From positions 173,361-237,360 of the forward strand of contig JAKJXP020000076.1 of assembly GCA_022225965.2 (NCBI GenBank): a DNA stretch of 64,000 nucleotides, read 5' to 3'. This DNA comes from Diatrype stigma. Lineage: Eukaryota; Ascomycota; Sordariomycetes; Xylariales; Diatrypaceae. The notes under the pieces were generated by a model. It was not told where the DNA came from. It searched no databases and saw only the letters and a program-made list of their open reading frames with translations. Numbering within the stretch: the first letter of the stretch is position 1; every line of letters starts with the position of its first letter. Shown here piece after piece: positions 11,280-25,617 of this stretch. The position numbers and the translations under genes are program-made.

Positions 11280-13090
11280 AAAAAGCGGCGTACGAGCGAC
11301 GAAAACGGAAAAGCGATATCCGTTACTTTATAAAACGAAAAAGAACCGTTGGCAACCGTTTAGCGTTAAAACGACGAAAGAAGCCCGGTATGCAAAAATT
11401 TTCCAAGTTACGGAAATTCCGAAAGCATTTTCGTACGTACGGTCGGTAATTAGTCGTTGCTGGGTTGTATTATAAACGATCTTGTTTTCGTTATGAATTA
11501 AGAAATTATCCGATTATTAATTAAGCTAAGAACGAAACGTATTTAAAACGAAAAAAAACGAAACCTACGTATCGAATAAATTACGAAAAACAAAATGAAA
11601 CGAAAGAAATTAATCGCTTTCGTTACCGCATAATATACGAATAAAACCTTACGAAACGATAAATTTCCGAAATATTTAGGCCGAATATTTAATAAACGGT
11701 TTACGATATAAAAAAAAAAAATTTTTTTTTCATTATTAAAATTAACGTTATTAAAAAATTAAGGTAAATTAAAATAATATATATATATTAAGTTATAAAA
11801 TTTCGAAATCGCGATTTTATCCGTAACTTTACGAATATTATTCAAAATCGAAATCTAATACTTAGAAATTGCTTTTCGGATCGAAGTTATTTAAATATTA
11901 TGTCGGAAACGAATATAAGTCGATGCGTACAGCCTAATAGCGGCGAATCGAATCTGGCATCGTTTCGGTACGCATCGAATTAATTACGAGGCCCGGTCGT
12001 ATCGGGCTTTAACCGATAGGAAAACGAAAAATTCCCTTAAACGCAAATAATTCAAAAAATAACCGATTTCCTTATTATAAAAACAAATAATATTTAAAAC
12101 GCAAAAAAATTAATTCGATTTTTGCTACAAATTTTTTAAAATATAGCCTTAAATATTTCCGTTTTATTGCCGATCGACTTTTTTTAAAGGCTTAACCGAA
12201 TTAAAGCCGCTATTAAGAAATTAACGAAAACCAATTTTTCGAAACCGATTTTTTTTTTCCGACGTATTTAATAATAACGGTTATAGGCCTTTCGAAAATC
12301 CGGTAATCCTTTAATTACGATTTTATTACGGTCGTTAAATCGATTATTAAAATAACGAATACGAAAACATTTCGAATCGTCGTTAAAAAGCTAAATGCAG
12401 CATATAAAATTAATGCCATAAAAGCGGTTACGAAATTACTTAACGGTAATTGGAAAATCGTTTTTCGCAATTTAAATCTTAAAAAAAAATATATTTCGAA
12501 GACAAATTGGGTTAATGTCGCTTTCGATTCGGCCGTTTATATTTATAAGGCTCGTTATATCGTAATAGTTATAAAATTTTTTATAGCCTTATTAAAAAAA
12601 ATAATTCCGAAAATACTTAAAAACGATATTAATGCGAAAAATAACGCCCGAATTACGGAAATGATTTATTCGAAAAAAGCAAATACCATATATAAAAATA
12701 TAACGTTAATTTATTTTTTTATTAATACCGAAAATATAATAAATTAATTATGCCGCAAAAGCATTACGTTAAATTATTAGCATTATAAATGCAACTTATT
12801 TACGCCGAAAATCCAAATTAAGCGGTGCTTTAAGTATTATAAATTTAAATATAAAGCGGCTTATTATTGTTTAAATAAAATATGCGGCTAATGCAATTCG
12901 AAAATATATAAAAAAATAAATTATTAATTAAAGACGAATAATTATTTATCGAAATATTCGAATTATAAGATAAAATATTCATTATAATCGAAAGATTATT
13001 CGAAAATAAAGGAAATATAAGAATACGTACGAATTACGTATTTTCGGCGTTTAATTAAATTCGAAGCATTAATGCGGCCCTTTCTTTTAG
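11280..13090 (+). pseudogene. LINE ORF1 (gag-like, CCHC zinc knuckles), RIP-damaged
   Basis: Plus-strand frames carry basic, coding-like text with many in-frame stops. At about 12810-12900 two degenerate zinc knuckles can be read (RCFKYYKFKYKAAYC, then a CGxCN-like start), as in Tad-type ORF1 proteins where CxxCxxxxHxxxxC motifs bind RNA; some Cys and His codons are mutated to Tyr, the expected result of G-to-A or C-to-T changes. The limits are approximate and no intact start codon is visible. Confidence 0.6.
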
Positions 13091-13239
13091 CGTTTTAAGG
13101 AATTAACTTTATAACGCTTATGTTAAACGATCCGATTAAACGGTTACGAAAAAAGCCGTAAATAAATCGATTTATTGGAAATACGAAGGCGTTTAGAAAT
13201 AATATTCGCATAAACGCTTTTTTTTATTAATTTATAGCT

Positions 13240-15289
13240 TTTAATAATAACTTATCCGTAAAACGTCGATAACGATTAAGTTATACGTAACATTTAATAA
13301 AAGAATTAACCGTTTTCGCTTAAAATATTGCAAATAAACCGCAGATTTTGCAGAAATTATTTTACGGGCCGAAACGTTACGACATTTTAACGATTTCGGA
13401 ACCGCCTATTATAATCCGAAACGTTTCTTAAATATCGATACCGAAAGGCATGAAATATATAATTATATAATATAATAACGGAAATATATTTCGAATTATA
13501 TTCGTAATAAATTCGAAAATATTTATAAAACAATACGAAGCTTATATTTTTTGATATAGGGCCATAATAAAAACGGAAAACGATTTAACCGATATCGTTT
13601 CGGTATATAGCTTATTTTTCGATAACAAAACAATTACCGAATGAAATATTTTTATAAACGACTTGCTTTTTAAAATCCGAATTCGATCCATTTTCGTATT
13701 AGGCGATTTTAATTTGCATAATTCCATATAAATATTTATTAAGGAATTATATCGGAAAGCCAGAAAATTAATCGAATTCGCCGCAAAATGGGATTTAAAC
13801 CTATTAATTCCTTAGAATATCGGAACTTTTTATAATCGGAAAGAAAAAAATGATACGACCTTAAATTTCGCCTAGGCTTTGTTGGATTTTTCGGTTAGCT
13901 TCGTAAAGGTATTTGAATATATTAAAAACGATTATAAGCCGTTTATATATAAAATCCGCAATTTTAAATTTATAATTAATGCAATTAAATATAATTAAAG
14001 GTTAATAAATATAAATTAAATAAAAATTAAGGCGTAGTTTTTATTATATCCGTTTGAATTTTAAATTCCGAAAAACATAAATCAATATTTAAAAATATTT
14101 ATTATAACCTTATTATATATCGCTAAAAAGATTATTTCCCGAAATAAAAGCGGCATTTTCCGATACGAATAATAAACCCTTAAAATCCGGAAGGCAGTAT
14201 AAATAAAATGCGAAACCTATGCGATTTAAAAGCAATATCGAACGAATAATATTTACGTTGCATTAAGGCAAAGTAATAAGGTCCAAAAACGCATATAAAC
14301 AAAGGCTAAAAGAAATTCGTAACGACGTATATTTTACGAAATAACGAAAACGCATAACCTTTTGGTTATATAAAAAGTAAAAAAATAGGCACGTACGAAA
14401 AGCTTTAAGGTATTAAATTTTCCGATAATACTTTCTTTCCGGAAAATCCCGAATCGACTTAATTTAAAAGTTGCAAATACGTTCGAATAAAAGCTGGATT
14501 TTTTAAGCGCGAAATTTTATTCCATTTTAACGGCCGACTTAATAAATATACGTAATTCCGATTTCGATTATATTTTCTTTTAGAATTCCTTTTTTATGTT
14601 CCAATTAATAACCTTTATAATAATATATAAGCATTTAATGTCGAAGAAATCTTAAAAGGTACCCGGTTCGAATATCATTTTTATGGCCTTTTTAAAGGCA
14701 TATAACTTAACGCTTAAACGTAACGATTTAAATTCGAAGTTATTTTTATTATATCGCCTTATATCGATTTTCGAAATTAATTGGCATATAGGATATTTTT
14801 TTCGTAAATTCCGGCAAATACAAATAACAATTATTCCAAAAAATAAGCCGGAAATGGATATAATAAAATCTTAAAGGCTTATAGCGCTTTTGGATACGAT
14901 AAAAAAGATTTTCGAATTTATAGCCGCCGCAGGTTTATTAAACGTCGCTAAAAAGCTTAACTTTATTTTTCCGAAATAAATAAACAATAAACCGAATAAA
15001 TCCATTAAAACGGCGTTATAGTTGCTAATAAATTAAATACGTACGGATTAATTAAAAAATACATCGATGTCGGTTTTTTTTTTAAACGTAACCGAAGCTT
15101 TCGATTACGTTATATATTTGCGCCTTTTAAACGCTTTTTATATTACGGATTACTTTTTTTAAATGATTACTTAATTACGAAATTACTTCGAAAAAAAAAC
15201 GATTATATTTTATTTCGATAACCGCAAATTTGATTTTATATTTTTAAAATCGGAAATGCCTTAAAGATTTTTTTTTTCGTTTATATTAT
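13240..15289 (+). pseudogene. LINE ORF2, N-terminal part: endonuclease and start of reverse transcriptase
   Basis: The endonuclease motif VLGDFNLHN is legible at 13696-13719. From 14640 a non-LTR reverse transcriptase can be followed: KVPGSN near 14655, ALLDTIKKIFE near 14885, and SVFFLNVTEAFDYV near 15070-15110 (normally FLDVxGAFD; the Asp is now Asn). The frame breaks at 15289 exactly where gypsy 2 inserted, in the middle of the PQGSPLSP block, and resumes at 25883. Many stops are TAA or TAG in place of CAA, CAG or TGG codons. Non-functional. Confidence 0.75.
15285..15289. repeat. Target-site duplication ATTAT, left copy (gypsy 2)
   Basis: Five bases immediately before the left LTR, identical to 25878-25882 directly after the right LTR. 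The site lies within the LINE reverse transcriptase coding sequence. Confidence 0.85.
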
Positions 15290-15549
15290 TATTATAGACG
15301 TCCCAGATTTCCTGCTTTTAGTTAGGAATGCCGGCGGCGTTAATAACGTCGACTATATATAAGGACATAGCACCGTTATGTAGTGCTTAGTATTATTTAT
15401 TATTAATATAGGAATAAAGTTATGAAATAATAAAAGCATGAATTATTATGGAATATTAAGGATTTTAAGAATTTTTATATAGTCCTTAATAGTATTAAAT
15501 AAGGATACGTAATATTAAATAATTTTAGGGATTACTGTATTACGTAATA
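15290..15549 (-). repeat. 3' LTR of gypsy 2 (left copy)
   Basis: It starts TATTATAGACG against TGTTATGGACG in the partner LTR and ends TACGTAATA in both, so the original termini were probably TG...CA. It aligns to 25618-25877 without a length change; the visible differences are transitions. Confidence 0.9.
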
Positions 15550-15999
15550 TATGCCTCTTTACGAAATGCCATTTATGTTTTCGTAATAAATAATATTTAA
15601 TATATATAAAAAATACGTAATATTTTTAGTTCCTATAAATTAAAAGGTAATATTTAATTGCCTAATAATTTAATCGCATAATTAAAACTAAAAATTTAAT
15701 CGTATATAAATTTAATTTTTATATTAAAATATTTCGCTTTATTTATTACGTACGAAGGCCTTAATATTATTTATGTTGTATTATTTATTCGATTTTTTAT
15801 TTTAAAAGCCATTAATAATTCCGAATATTTTATATTCCGTTTATTTATTTATCCGGTTTATCCGGTAATATGTAATATTAATGGCTTAAATTAATTTCCG
15901 TAAGATATTCGGCAAAGGTTTCGATAATCCATAGCTTATATGCGTTTGTCGTAACTGTTAAAGTCTGGTTCGGAATTACGGAATTCGGTTTTAAAATTA

Positions 16000-18900
16000 A
16001 AGGTATATAAAAGCCGGTTTACGGATAAAATATTAAAAGGGAGCCGGTTTATAGGGGTAATTTTTTCGGGTGTTTTTTTTCGGAGCTGCGGAATATGCGC
16101 TTAATAAAGGGCAGCGTCGTTAAAAGCTATAATTTTCGCGTTATTTCCGCGTATAATTCGTATGCATTCGGTAATATAATTAACGATTTATATTCGCCAT
16201 TGGTTAATATTATTTTGCGTTATTGCTTATAATGTTTCGTTTTTATTTATAACAAAAATCGCATTCGGCATTTTTTTATTAATAAACCGAAGTATTATTT
16301 CCGTAAATATGGCCAGAACGGCATTTAGCCGTTAAGTAATAATGGTTTTTATAATAATAATTTGTTATATTTAAATGCCGTCGGATTAGCGAATATCGGT
16401 AATAACTGTTAGGAATATTTAAATAATATCCGAAGGAATTTTTAAACGGTAAGCTAATAAAAACAAATTATCGGTAAGCGATATTACGGTATCGATTAAA
16501 TTAAGTTCGTACGAAGGGCTAGGATTTAATCGGCGTTAAATACCGCCGGCAAATATATTTAGCGATATTATTAAGTCGTTAAGTAATAGGCGTCCGTAAA
16601 AGCCGCTAAAAAATAATTGGCCATATAAACCGTTCGGGGGCAGTTTTTTTATAAGCCATTCGGAAAAACTTTTTCTAATAATCCATTTTGATTTATTTTT
16701 TTTTATAAATTATTAAGGGGCAGTTTTTTATATAAGGCATTCGTAAGGACTTTTGTTTTTAATAATTGCGGTATTCGTAAATTATTTTCATTTTTAATAA
16801 TAATCGGGACCTGTTATTAAGTCGATTAAAACGGGCGTTATTATTAGTTTCGTTAAAAAGGCGCGCCAAAAGGCGCTTAAAAGCCAAAAATTATTTGCAG
16901 GTTTCGTTCGTAATTATTATTTAAGTAATACGGATAATTGCTTAAATAACGACGGATATTATTCCGGATATTATTACGGCCAGGACCCGCTTTTATTCAT
17001 TTTATTAATTACTTTTAAATACGATTTTCGATTATTAAAATGTTTTTAAAATATGCTTTAAATAGTTTTTTTTATAAATATCCGGGAATTTTTATTATTA
17101 TCGTAATTTCGGTACTTCGAAAAGCCGTTAAAAAGCGGCTAGCCATTTTAAACGGCGGCGGAATATGTATTATTATGCTTGCTTAAAATGTTCGTAATTA
17201 ATGGATAATGATTGGGGAATTTTATATAATAAAGAGGCCAATAAATATTGCCGGAAATTAAATATTAAATATATTATGTATTATATTAAAGCAAGTATAT
17301 AAGTAAATAATTTCCATTAATTTAAGTAATTAATAAATAAGTTAATAATTTTTTAATAGCAATTATTAATATTGCTGGTTACTTTTATATAATAAATAGG
17401 TTATATTATATTAAAAAGAAATATTAATAAATGCTAAAAAACCGAAATAAAATGAAAAGTAATTAATTAAGTTATTAGGTTAATATTATAAAAAAAGGAA
17501 GAATTATTAAAATGTATTGCAGGTTATTAAAGTTTCTTTATGCATTTTTTTGTATTAACGAAATTATTTTTGTTATTTATATTGTTTATTTTAAGGGAAA
17601 TTTTTGTATTATTAAGTTTATTAATTAATTCGTATAAATATAAATAATATATAAATAATAAGTTAAAAATTTAAATAATTAAAAAAAAACGATATAATTG
17701 TTTTTTCGGCATTATTACCGCTTGCTTTTGCTTATAAAAGCTTTCGCTTACCTTAATTATTAGCGATTCGCTAGCCGAAACGACCGCCTTTATCTTGCTA
17801 TAAGTCCCTGCTTATCCGGACCTCCTTTTCGGGCTTCATTCGAATTTTTTGCGATTAATTTAAGGAATTAAACAAAAAGCCTTAGCCGCCTTTAATTACG
17901 TTCTTTTCCTTTTGGTGTAGTAATAATAAATAGCGGTTTTTGTATTGGCATCGGAAATTCGTAAAGTTCTTAATTTATGAATATGTCGAGTTTTAAAATG
18001 TATTTTATTTTTTCGTCGCATTTTTGCATTTTTTTTTTTTAGCTATATCGATTAGATTTTATCGTAAATGCCACTTATCGTATACGGCATTAAAACCTAT
18101 CCATCGTATTAAGTATTTAATTTTTCTTTAAACTATTCGTTTATTTAGCAGCCTTTTTATTGCGAAATATTTATAAGGTTTCTTAAAGATTTCTTTATTT
18201 TTTTTAACTTTCATAATTAATTCTTTACGTAATAATATCGAAATTCGTTAATATAGGTTATTTCCCGACGTAATTGCCGGTTTTAAATAAGTTATTAATA
18301 TTACCGGATATATATTTTAGGCTTTATTAAAGTTTAATTCGTAAATTAAATCATTTATTTTACGCATTACCTTAAAAAGGCCTATAAATCGAAAGGCCAT
18401 TTTTTTATTAGGAATATATAGCAATAAATACTTTTTATATAGGCGCATTTTAATTTATAATCCTTTTTCGAATATTATCGGCTTATGCTTAACGTTATAT
18501 TTTTAAATTATGGCATAAACTGCTAACGATTCCGTAATTTATATCGCTTTTTGGAATATCGCAATTATTGGCTAATTAATGGGCCGTTATAATAATGATT
18601 TTCCCAAATATATTTGGATACTTATAAAATATTCGTTAAATAAGCATTTAATTCTTATTAACTTTTTATTATTAAGTATCGTTATAAATTATAATATAGC
18701 TTTTATTTATAACTTTTTAAAATACATTTAATTTTAATACCGAAATGCCGTTTTTATCGTTTAATTTTTGCGTTTAAATAAATTATTTGCTTATAAATAA
18801 TAAGCTATTATATATCGCTAATATATTTCCATTATTAACCATATTTTGTATCATATTTTTTATACGAATTTCGTATTCCTATTTGTAATAATTACTTTTG

Positions 18901-21900
18901 GGATTTTTTAATTATTTATTAATAGTTACCGATTAATTATAAATCCCTAATTCTTATTAAAATACTATAAATGCTTTAAAACGATTAGGATTATTTTGGA
19001 TGCTTTATTCGTAATTGTTATAAATGCATCGAACGAATCGAATCCGGAAATCGATTATTTTATATAGGCAGATTTTATTAATGGCATAACCGTAACGATA
19101 TTTAACGTAACCGTATAAAACGGAATTAAAAGTGCCTGGATTGGTTATAATTTTTTATGCAACTAATGGCGCGATATTTAAATATTATCGCATATTAAGT
19201 AATATTTTATATATTTTTTCATATTTTTTTATGCTTATAAAATATAATACGATAATATAAATTTTTTTTACGTTATTATAATGCCTTAATAAAAGCGTTT
19301 ATCGTAATATTTTTTTAATACTTTTTGTTTATATATATGGAATATATATAAGCGCTTATTTAATAACGGGCTTTTGAAATATAATAATCCATTTTCGTTA
19401 AAACGAAATATTGCGTTTTTTGTCGGTTAATTATTATTACGTAGCTTTTTTATGTTTTTTATAACCTTACGTTATTGCTTTCGATTATCGACTTTATATT
19501 TTTTGCGTTTTTTTTTTAAAAATCCTTAATAAAGCCTATTATGTTTATTTGGTTTTTATTTTTAAGGGCTTTTTTTGTTAGCAAGTTTTTAATTAGGAAT
19601 ATCGTATTTAAGATATTTTCCCTTAAGAAAGCATTATTATTGCGAACCGGTAATCGTAATAACGCATTTAGCATTATATTAAAATTCCTAAATATATGTA
19701 TTACCAATAGCGGATATTTTTTTAAGAATATTAAGGCCGCTTATAGCCGATAATTAGCTTTCGTAACATTTTGGGTTTTTAAATTTTTTTTTTCGATAAT
19801 GCTTTTAGTAATATTGTAATTAATAAATACCATTACCGAAGGCTTTTTCGTAAACTTAATATATATCCGTAATTTCTTAATTGCTTATATTAAGCATATT
19901 ATTTTTAGCTTTATAGGCTAATATATTTTTTCCGTTTAGTTAATGCATTTGTTTAGGTATAATATAAGGCGCATAACTATTTTGGATATTTGGCTTTTTC
20001 CGTTTTAAAAGTATTCCGGAATTATATGGAATAGTATTATTTCGAAGCTATTTTTGGACGTATTTAATTAAATAAACGCTTATGTAATCGGGTTAAAATA
20101 AATTAGGGTGGTTTTTTTAAGTAATATATTTTTAATGCGTTAAAAAGATTCTAATTTCTTGTTTTTTAGTTAGAAATTAATATTGCAAATATAAATCTTG
20201 CATTATTGCTTATTAAAGATTTTGCTTTAATTCCGGCCTTATTTTAATAATTAAGTCTTAAGTTATTTAAGGAACTTATTATAATGGATATAGTTTTTTA
20301 TTAAGTGCTTTAATTAATTTATAAACCTAATTTAATATTCCAAGTTATTAAGATTTATAAGGGGCTTAATGCGGCGAATGGCCTTTAATTTTTCTTCCGT
20401 TATTTATAATTTAAAACCGTTTATTCGAAAGCTTAGCAGTTATATCGACGAATATTTTATAAAGAACTTTTTAAAAAAAAGTAATAATCTAATATTTTCG
20501 AATGCTATAAATATTTAGTTTAAATATTTTAAGTATTTTTTTTAATTATTAGAAAATATTATAATGTCGTTAATATAAGTTATTAAATAATATTTATAAG
20601 GCTTTAGGATTCGGTTAATTTGTCGTTATATAAACGGGAGTAAATTTTTAAAGCCCATAAATAATACATTTAAGCGTTTTAATCCTTTATAATTAACGAT
20701 AATAAAAATATTTTGGAATTTTTTTTATATTAAGAATTAATAAAAGAATTTTTTAGCATTTATTATAATAATGAACTTTTTTCCGCATAATTTCGCCATT
20801 ATTTTGTATTATTTAAATAATGGATATGCGTTTTTTAATATTACTTTGTTTTGTAATTATAGGTTTATAATTATTCGTTTTTTGCGTACGTTATTTTTAA
20901 TAATTCAAATTATAAAACAGGCTGTTATAAAAAAAATAATTCGCAATTAATAATTTATACGATTCATATTATGTAATAATTAAAAAGTTTCGTTAATAAC
21001 TTTTTATTTAATAACGCCCTATAAATAAGGCTTAATTGCGATTTTATGTTTATATTATTTAAGTATTAATTCGATAATTATTTACTTTTTTTTTAAAAGA
21101 TCGATAATATTCCTATTTTTTTATATTTCCGTATGTCGTAATAATAAGTCCTAAATGCGGGCTAAAAATGTTTTATTTTTAACATAAATATATATTCCTT
21201 TAAACGTTTTCGTTTTTTTCAGATTATTAAGGCGTTTTGCTTTAAGTCCAGAATTTCGATTTTCGATTAATTCATTTAGGAATTTTTTTTCGTTCTTTTT
21301 AATTGTTAAAAATACGATATCCGTATTTATTTTTTTTGTTTTGCGTAAGGCTATTTGTTATATTTGCCGGGATATTTTTTTTGGCTTTTTATAGTTTTCG
21401 TATATATTAAGTTGTTTTTTCGTATTCGCTGTTTCGTTCTTTAGGTTTAAGGATTAGCTTTTTGTATTATTTCGTTTTCTTTTATTTTTGGCATACTTAT
21501 GGGTATTTTTAAATAGCTTTTCGACGCTTTTAAACGGTTTTTTAATGCTTTCGGGCATTTGCTTATTGCTTTTAAATAGCTTTTTAATATTTTCGGCTAT
21601 TTATTTATTATTTTTAAATAATTTTTTAATATTCCTGGCTGGCTTTTTTATATTTTTAGGCTTTAACTTATAATATTCGATTATTTGTTTAGCCATATTG
21701 GCTGGTTTTTTTTCCGGTTTTGGAATGTATTTATTAGCTTTTATTATTGCCAAGTATTTGCTTTGCTTTTCGGCCATAACGGTTAACGTTTTTTTAAAAG
21801 ACCTGACATTATTATTTATAAGCTTTAAAGATTTGGATTTATTATTCGCCTTAATTCAGAATATCGGATTGGACTTAATATGGGTTATTAAATTTATACG

Positions 21901-24900
21901 CATGCCAATAATTCGACGGGCCTTTTTACGACTTTTTAATAATTAACGTATTTCGGTTAATGCTTTTGAATTAATGTTATTATAATACTGGAAGTATTAT
22001 ATTATTTCGGTTAATGGCGTATAATAGCTTAACTTTTGCCCTTTTGATATGTTTATAAGGTTTTGCTTAATATTAACGATTTTGACCTATTGTTTTTCGT
22101 TAATAATATAAGGCATTATTCTTAACGTATCGGGATTAAAGTAATAATTAATGTTTTATTATGGCTAAGCGTTTTTTTTCCCGATACGAATTAAACATAT
22201 AATGCTGTTTTTTAAATGCAAAGTAAATTGCTTTTTAATGTATATTTTAATTTTTTATTTATTCGCCTTTAAATAAAACGTAACGTTTATTTTAACGTTA
22301 TTGCATCGATTAATACGCAAATGGCAATTTTAAACGAATATATTAATTCCATATTAATATAAGAAGTTATTTCCTAGTAATAATTTAATAAAGAATTTCG
22401 GAAATATCCAAGCCTTAAATTAAAAACGCATCTTTATACGACGGCTTAAGTATTGTTTTATTATTATAAATATGCCCGTTATTTTGGCTGAATTGCGAAT
22501 TTTTTATTTTTTTATTCCGGTTATTTCTCGTATTTGCGTTTCGTCGATAGTTACGTTTTTGCATTTATATAGGGTATTTTCTTTAATGAGCTAGATATTT
22601 GCGCCGGTATCGATATAAGCCGTATCGGGTAATACTTAATTAATTTTATTATATAGGTATATTTTTATATATAAATAATTCGTAAAATCCTTTAAGCCGT
22701 ATCCGGACCTATTAGGTTTTAATACGAATTCCGAAAGGGCCATTAAAATGCGGCGATTTTTTTCGGCCAAGTTAGGACAATAAAGGCGCCTTTCGATAAT
22801 TTCCTAAAACTAAATGTAAATTTTTAGGTTATTATCGGTTATAAATTTAAAATGGCAATTCTTATAATGGGGCAGGTTATCGTTTATTATTTATTAAACT
22901 TTATTATGCGATTTCTTTTTGGGCCGTACTTTAATTAAGGGTCGTTATTATTATTATTATTAGTACCGCTATTAATTTCGGACGTATTTACGATATTAGC
23001 ACGTTTTTAGGTTTTATCCGTATTTTTACCTTTTATTCCAAAAGCCTTGCCAGTTTAAAACCGGCTATTGGTACGTAATGCCGATTTGGTTTGTTTTTCG
23101 GATTTTTCGGCTATTGGGAAACCCGATTAACGTTCTTATCGACGATAAGTCGGGCGTTCGTCGGAAAAGAACGCAATATTATCGAAACGGATTTTATTAA
23201 TACTGCGTAATGCGGTGGTTTTAAAAAAAGGTTTACGGAGGGGTTTTATGTTAATCCAATTAAGCATATAGGCGTTTATGGCTTAAATAATTCTTTTAGT
23301 AATGCATTATTTATTGGAATAATTTAATATAAACAGTATTATATATAACTTTAAGAATAATAAGGTACGAATTTTATTTTTTAATTCCTAATTAATATAA
23401 TCCGTTATTTCGGTTAATGCTTCGATTCGCGTTATTTAGGCCTTTGGTTCGAATTTTTTAATTTAATTCCAGCCGTATTTATATATTCGGAACGTCCGAA
23501 TTATTATTAATTATTTTATATTAAAACGGGCTTTAAAGTAATCCCGTAATATGTTTAGTAATTGTTTATTACGAATTATTTGGCGCTTTTTATAAATAAA
23601 TTCGGTTATTTATTAATTCGTAGCTTCGTTTTTAAAGCAAAAGTAAAAGTTAAATAGGATTTTTCTGGTAATTTCGAGACTTTTAAATGCTTAAGCCTCG
23701 AATTTTTTTAATTACGGAATATAATTAAACCATATTATCGATCCGTTAAAACCAGTAATCGAAATAAATTCTAGGCGTTTTCGGTAATTCTAAAAATCGA
23801 AAAACCCAAAATTCTTAGCGCGAAATTTCCAGGTTCCCGTATTGCTGCTTATATATTTAATTAAGGCCTTTAATAATCGGATGGCCCATTCGGAATCGTT
23901 AAGGGCGTTCGTATTCGTAAAGCGGCTTCGGTATTCCGGTCGTTTTGGAATTTGGATGGCTTATTTTGATACGTTTTATGGTTACTGAAACCGAAAAAAC
24001 AATTAATCGTTTTTAAAGTTTCCTAAATGCAATATAAATTATTAAATATGTATCGATAATTAGTTATTAAAAGGTATTTCGTTTTATTATAATAAATATT
24101 TCTGCAATAACGTTTCGTTTCGTATATGCATTTAAGGATTTCGTTTAGCATTATTAATAACATAATAGCTATTAAAGAATTCCGCTTATGCCTAAGCATT
24201 AAATGGTTTTTCGTAAAAGTATTTTTTATATCGTTATAATGTATTATTCGGCGTATATAATTTAAATAGTCCTATATAGGATTGTTTCTTTAAGCGACGT
24301 AATTCGTTAACGGAATAATCGGTTTTCTTAATAACGGACGGTTATTAATAATGCTAAAAGTCGGTATTTTTTTCGCGGCGACGATTTCTTCCGATAAAGG
24401 TATTTTTTCTTATGGTTTTCATAGATGTTTTAAATTATTTTAACCATTCCTTAAAATGATGTTTTATTTTAAATTCTTTTTTATTATTAAAATAAAATTA
24501 ACTTGCCGGCATAATAAAAGTACGACTAAATTGTTTTCGCCCGAATATGATAAAGTTAAACATAATTATTAACCTTTTAGAATTTTTCCGTACCGTTTTC
24601 GATACCGGCTATTTTAGATTTTGGGCAAACGACATTCGTTAGGGGGTTCCGTATCAATTTGTATGCGCAAGAATTCTTGGCTTTAAATCGTCCGGTTAAA
24701 ATGGATTCTTTAGGTTTATTTGGCTTTTTTGAATAGTTAAGTTTTTTATCGAAGGGCCTTTAGATATTGGCGAATTATTTTTTTTCGCGGTAATGGCGAA
24801 CGTATCGTATAAAGGGGACTTTGGAATGGCTAACGATTCCTAAGGGGTAGCCCCTTTTTTTTTAGGAATTAATTTCATTAAAAAAGCCGTTAATTTTTCC

Positions 24901-25580
24901 GTATTGGCTGTACGTTCCAAAAAAGGAAAAGATTTTTCCGAACGTTTAAACTTTTTGGTTAGCGAAAGTTCCGCCTTAATAATATTATTTATTAGAAAAT
25001 CTGGCGATTCTTTTTGTTAACGTAGCAATATTGGAAAGTTTTAAAGCTTTCGGATTTTTTCTTTAACATTTTTTTACGAGGTTATAAGGACCGTCGGTTT
25101 CGATATCGGCTATATAATTATATTTAGCCTTTTGTCGTATATCGTTTTTATTTATTGCATAATTTTTTTAATTCGCATTAAAAGAATAAACTAAGGTTTC
25201 GAAAAGTTCCAAACGTTCGTTAGATTTATAATTATAAGTTATAAATTAATAAATTCGAATTCCTATATTACTAACAATTAAAGCCAGTTCTCGTATAAAG
25301 CAAGAAACGCCTTTTTTTATTTATAAAATGCGTTATAATAGGTTATCGAAAAGGCTTTATAAAAAGCCGTAAGCAATATTACGTTTTTATCCGTAAATTC
25401 GTTATTTAATTTAAGTAATTCTTTTAAGGTAATTAGGATTTTATTTATTTAAGCCGGTATTTGATTAGCCTGTTTCGAAATAATTCGGGCTTTTTAATTT
25501 TTTTTGCTTATTATAAGGTTTAAAGGGATTTACGTTTTTAGCGGTTACGCGTCGTTTTCGAGATTTAGTAAATTTATAAA
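16000..25580 (-). pseudogene. Gypsy 2 gag-pol coding region (RIP-damaged)
   Basis: Read on the minus strand from high to low coordinates: a long gag-like region to about 22900; the protease active site DTGAN at about 22597-22611, preceded by a run reading LPDTAYI; reverse transcriptase with YINDIIIF at about 20554-20577; then RNase H and integrase-type text down to about 17800. Between about 15550 and 17700 no further domain was recognised. Stops interrupt every frame. The longest surviving open frames (for example 21488-21946 on the opposite strand) are accidental products of AT-rich sequence. Confidence 0.6.
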
Positions 25581-25617
25581 TAATTAGTACTAGATTTTAA
25601 TCAGAAATGCTATTATA

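Noticed and set aside
21488..21946. Plus-strand hydrophobic ORFs in the island
   Set aside because: They are antisense to the gypsy 2 coding strand and made of Leu/Phe/Ile codons forced by AT-rich RIP sequence.
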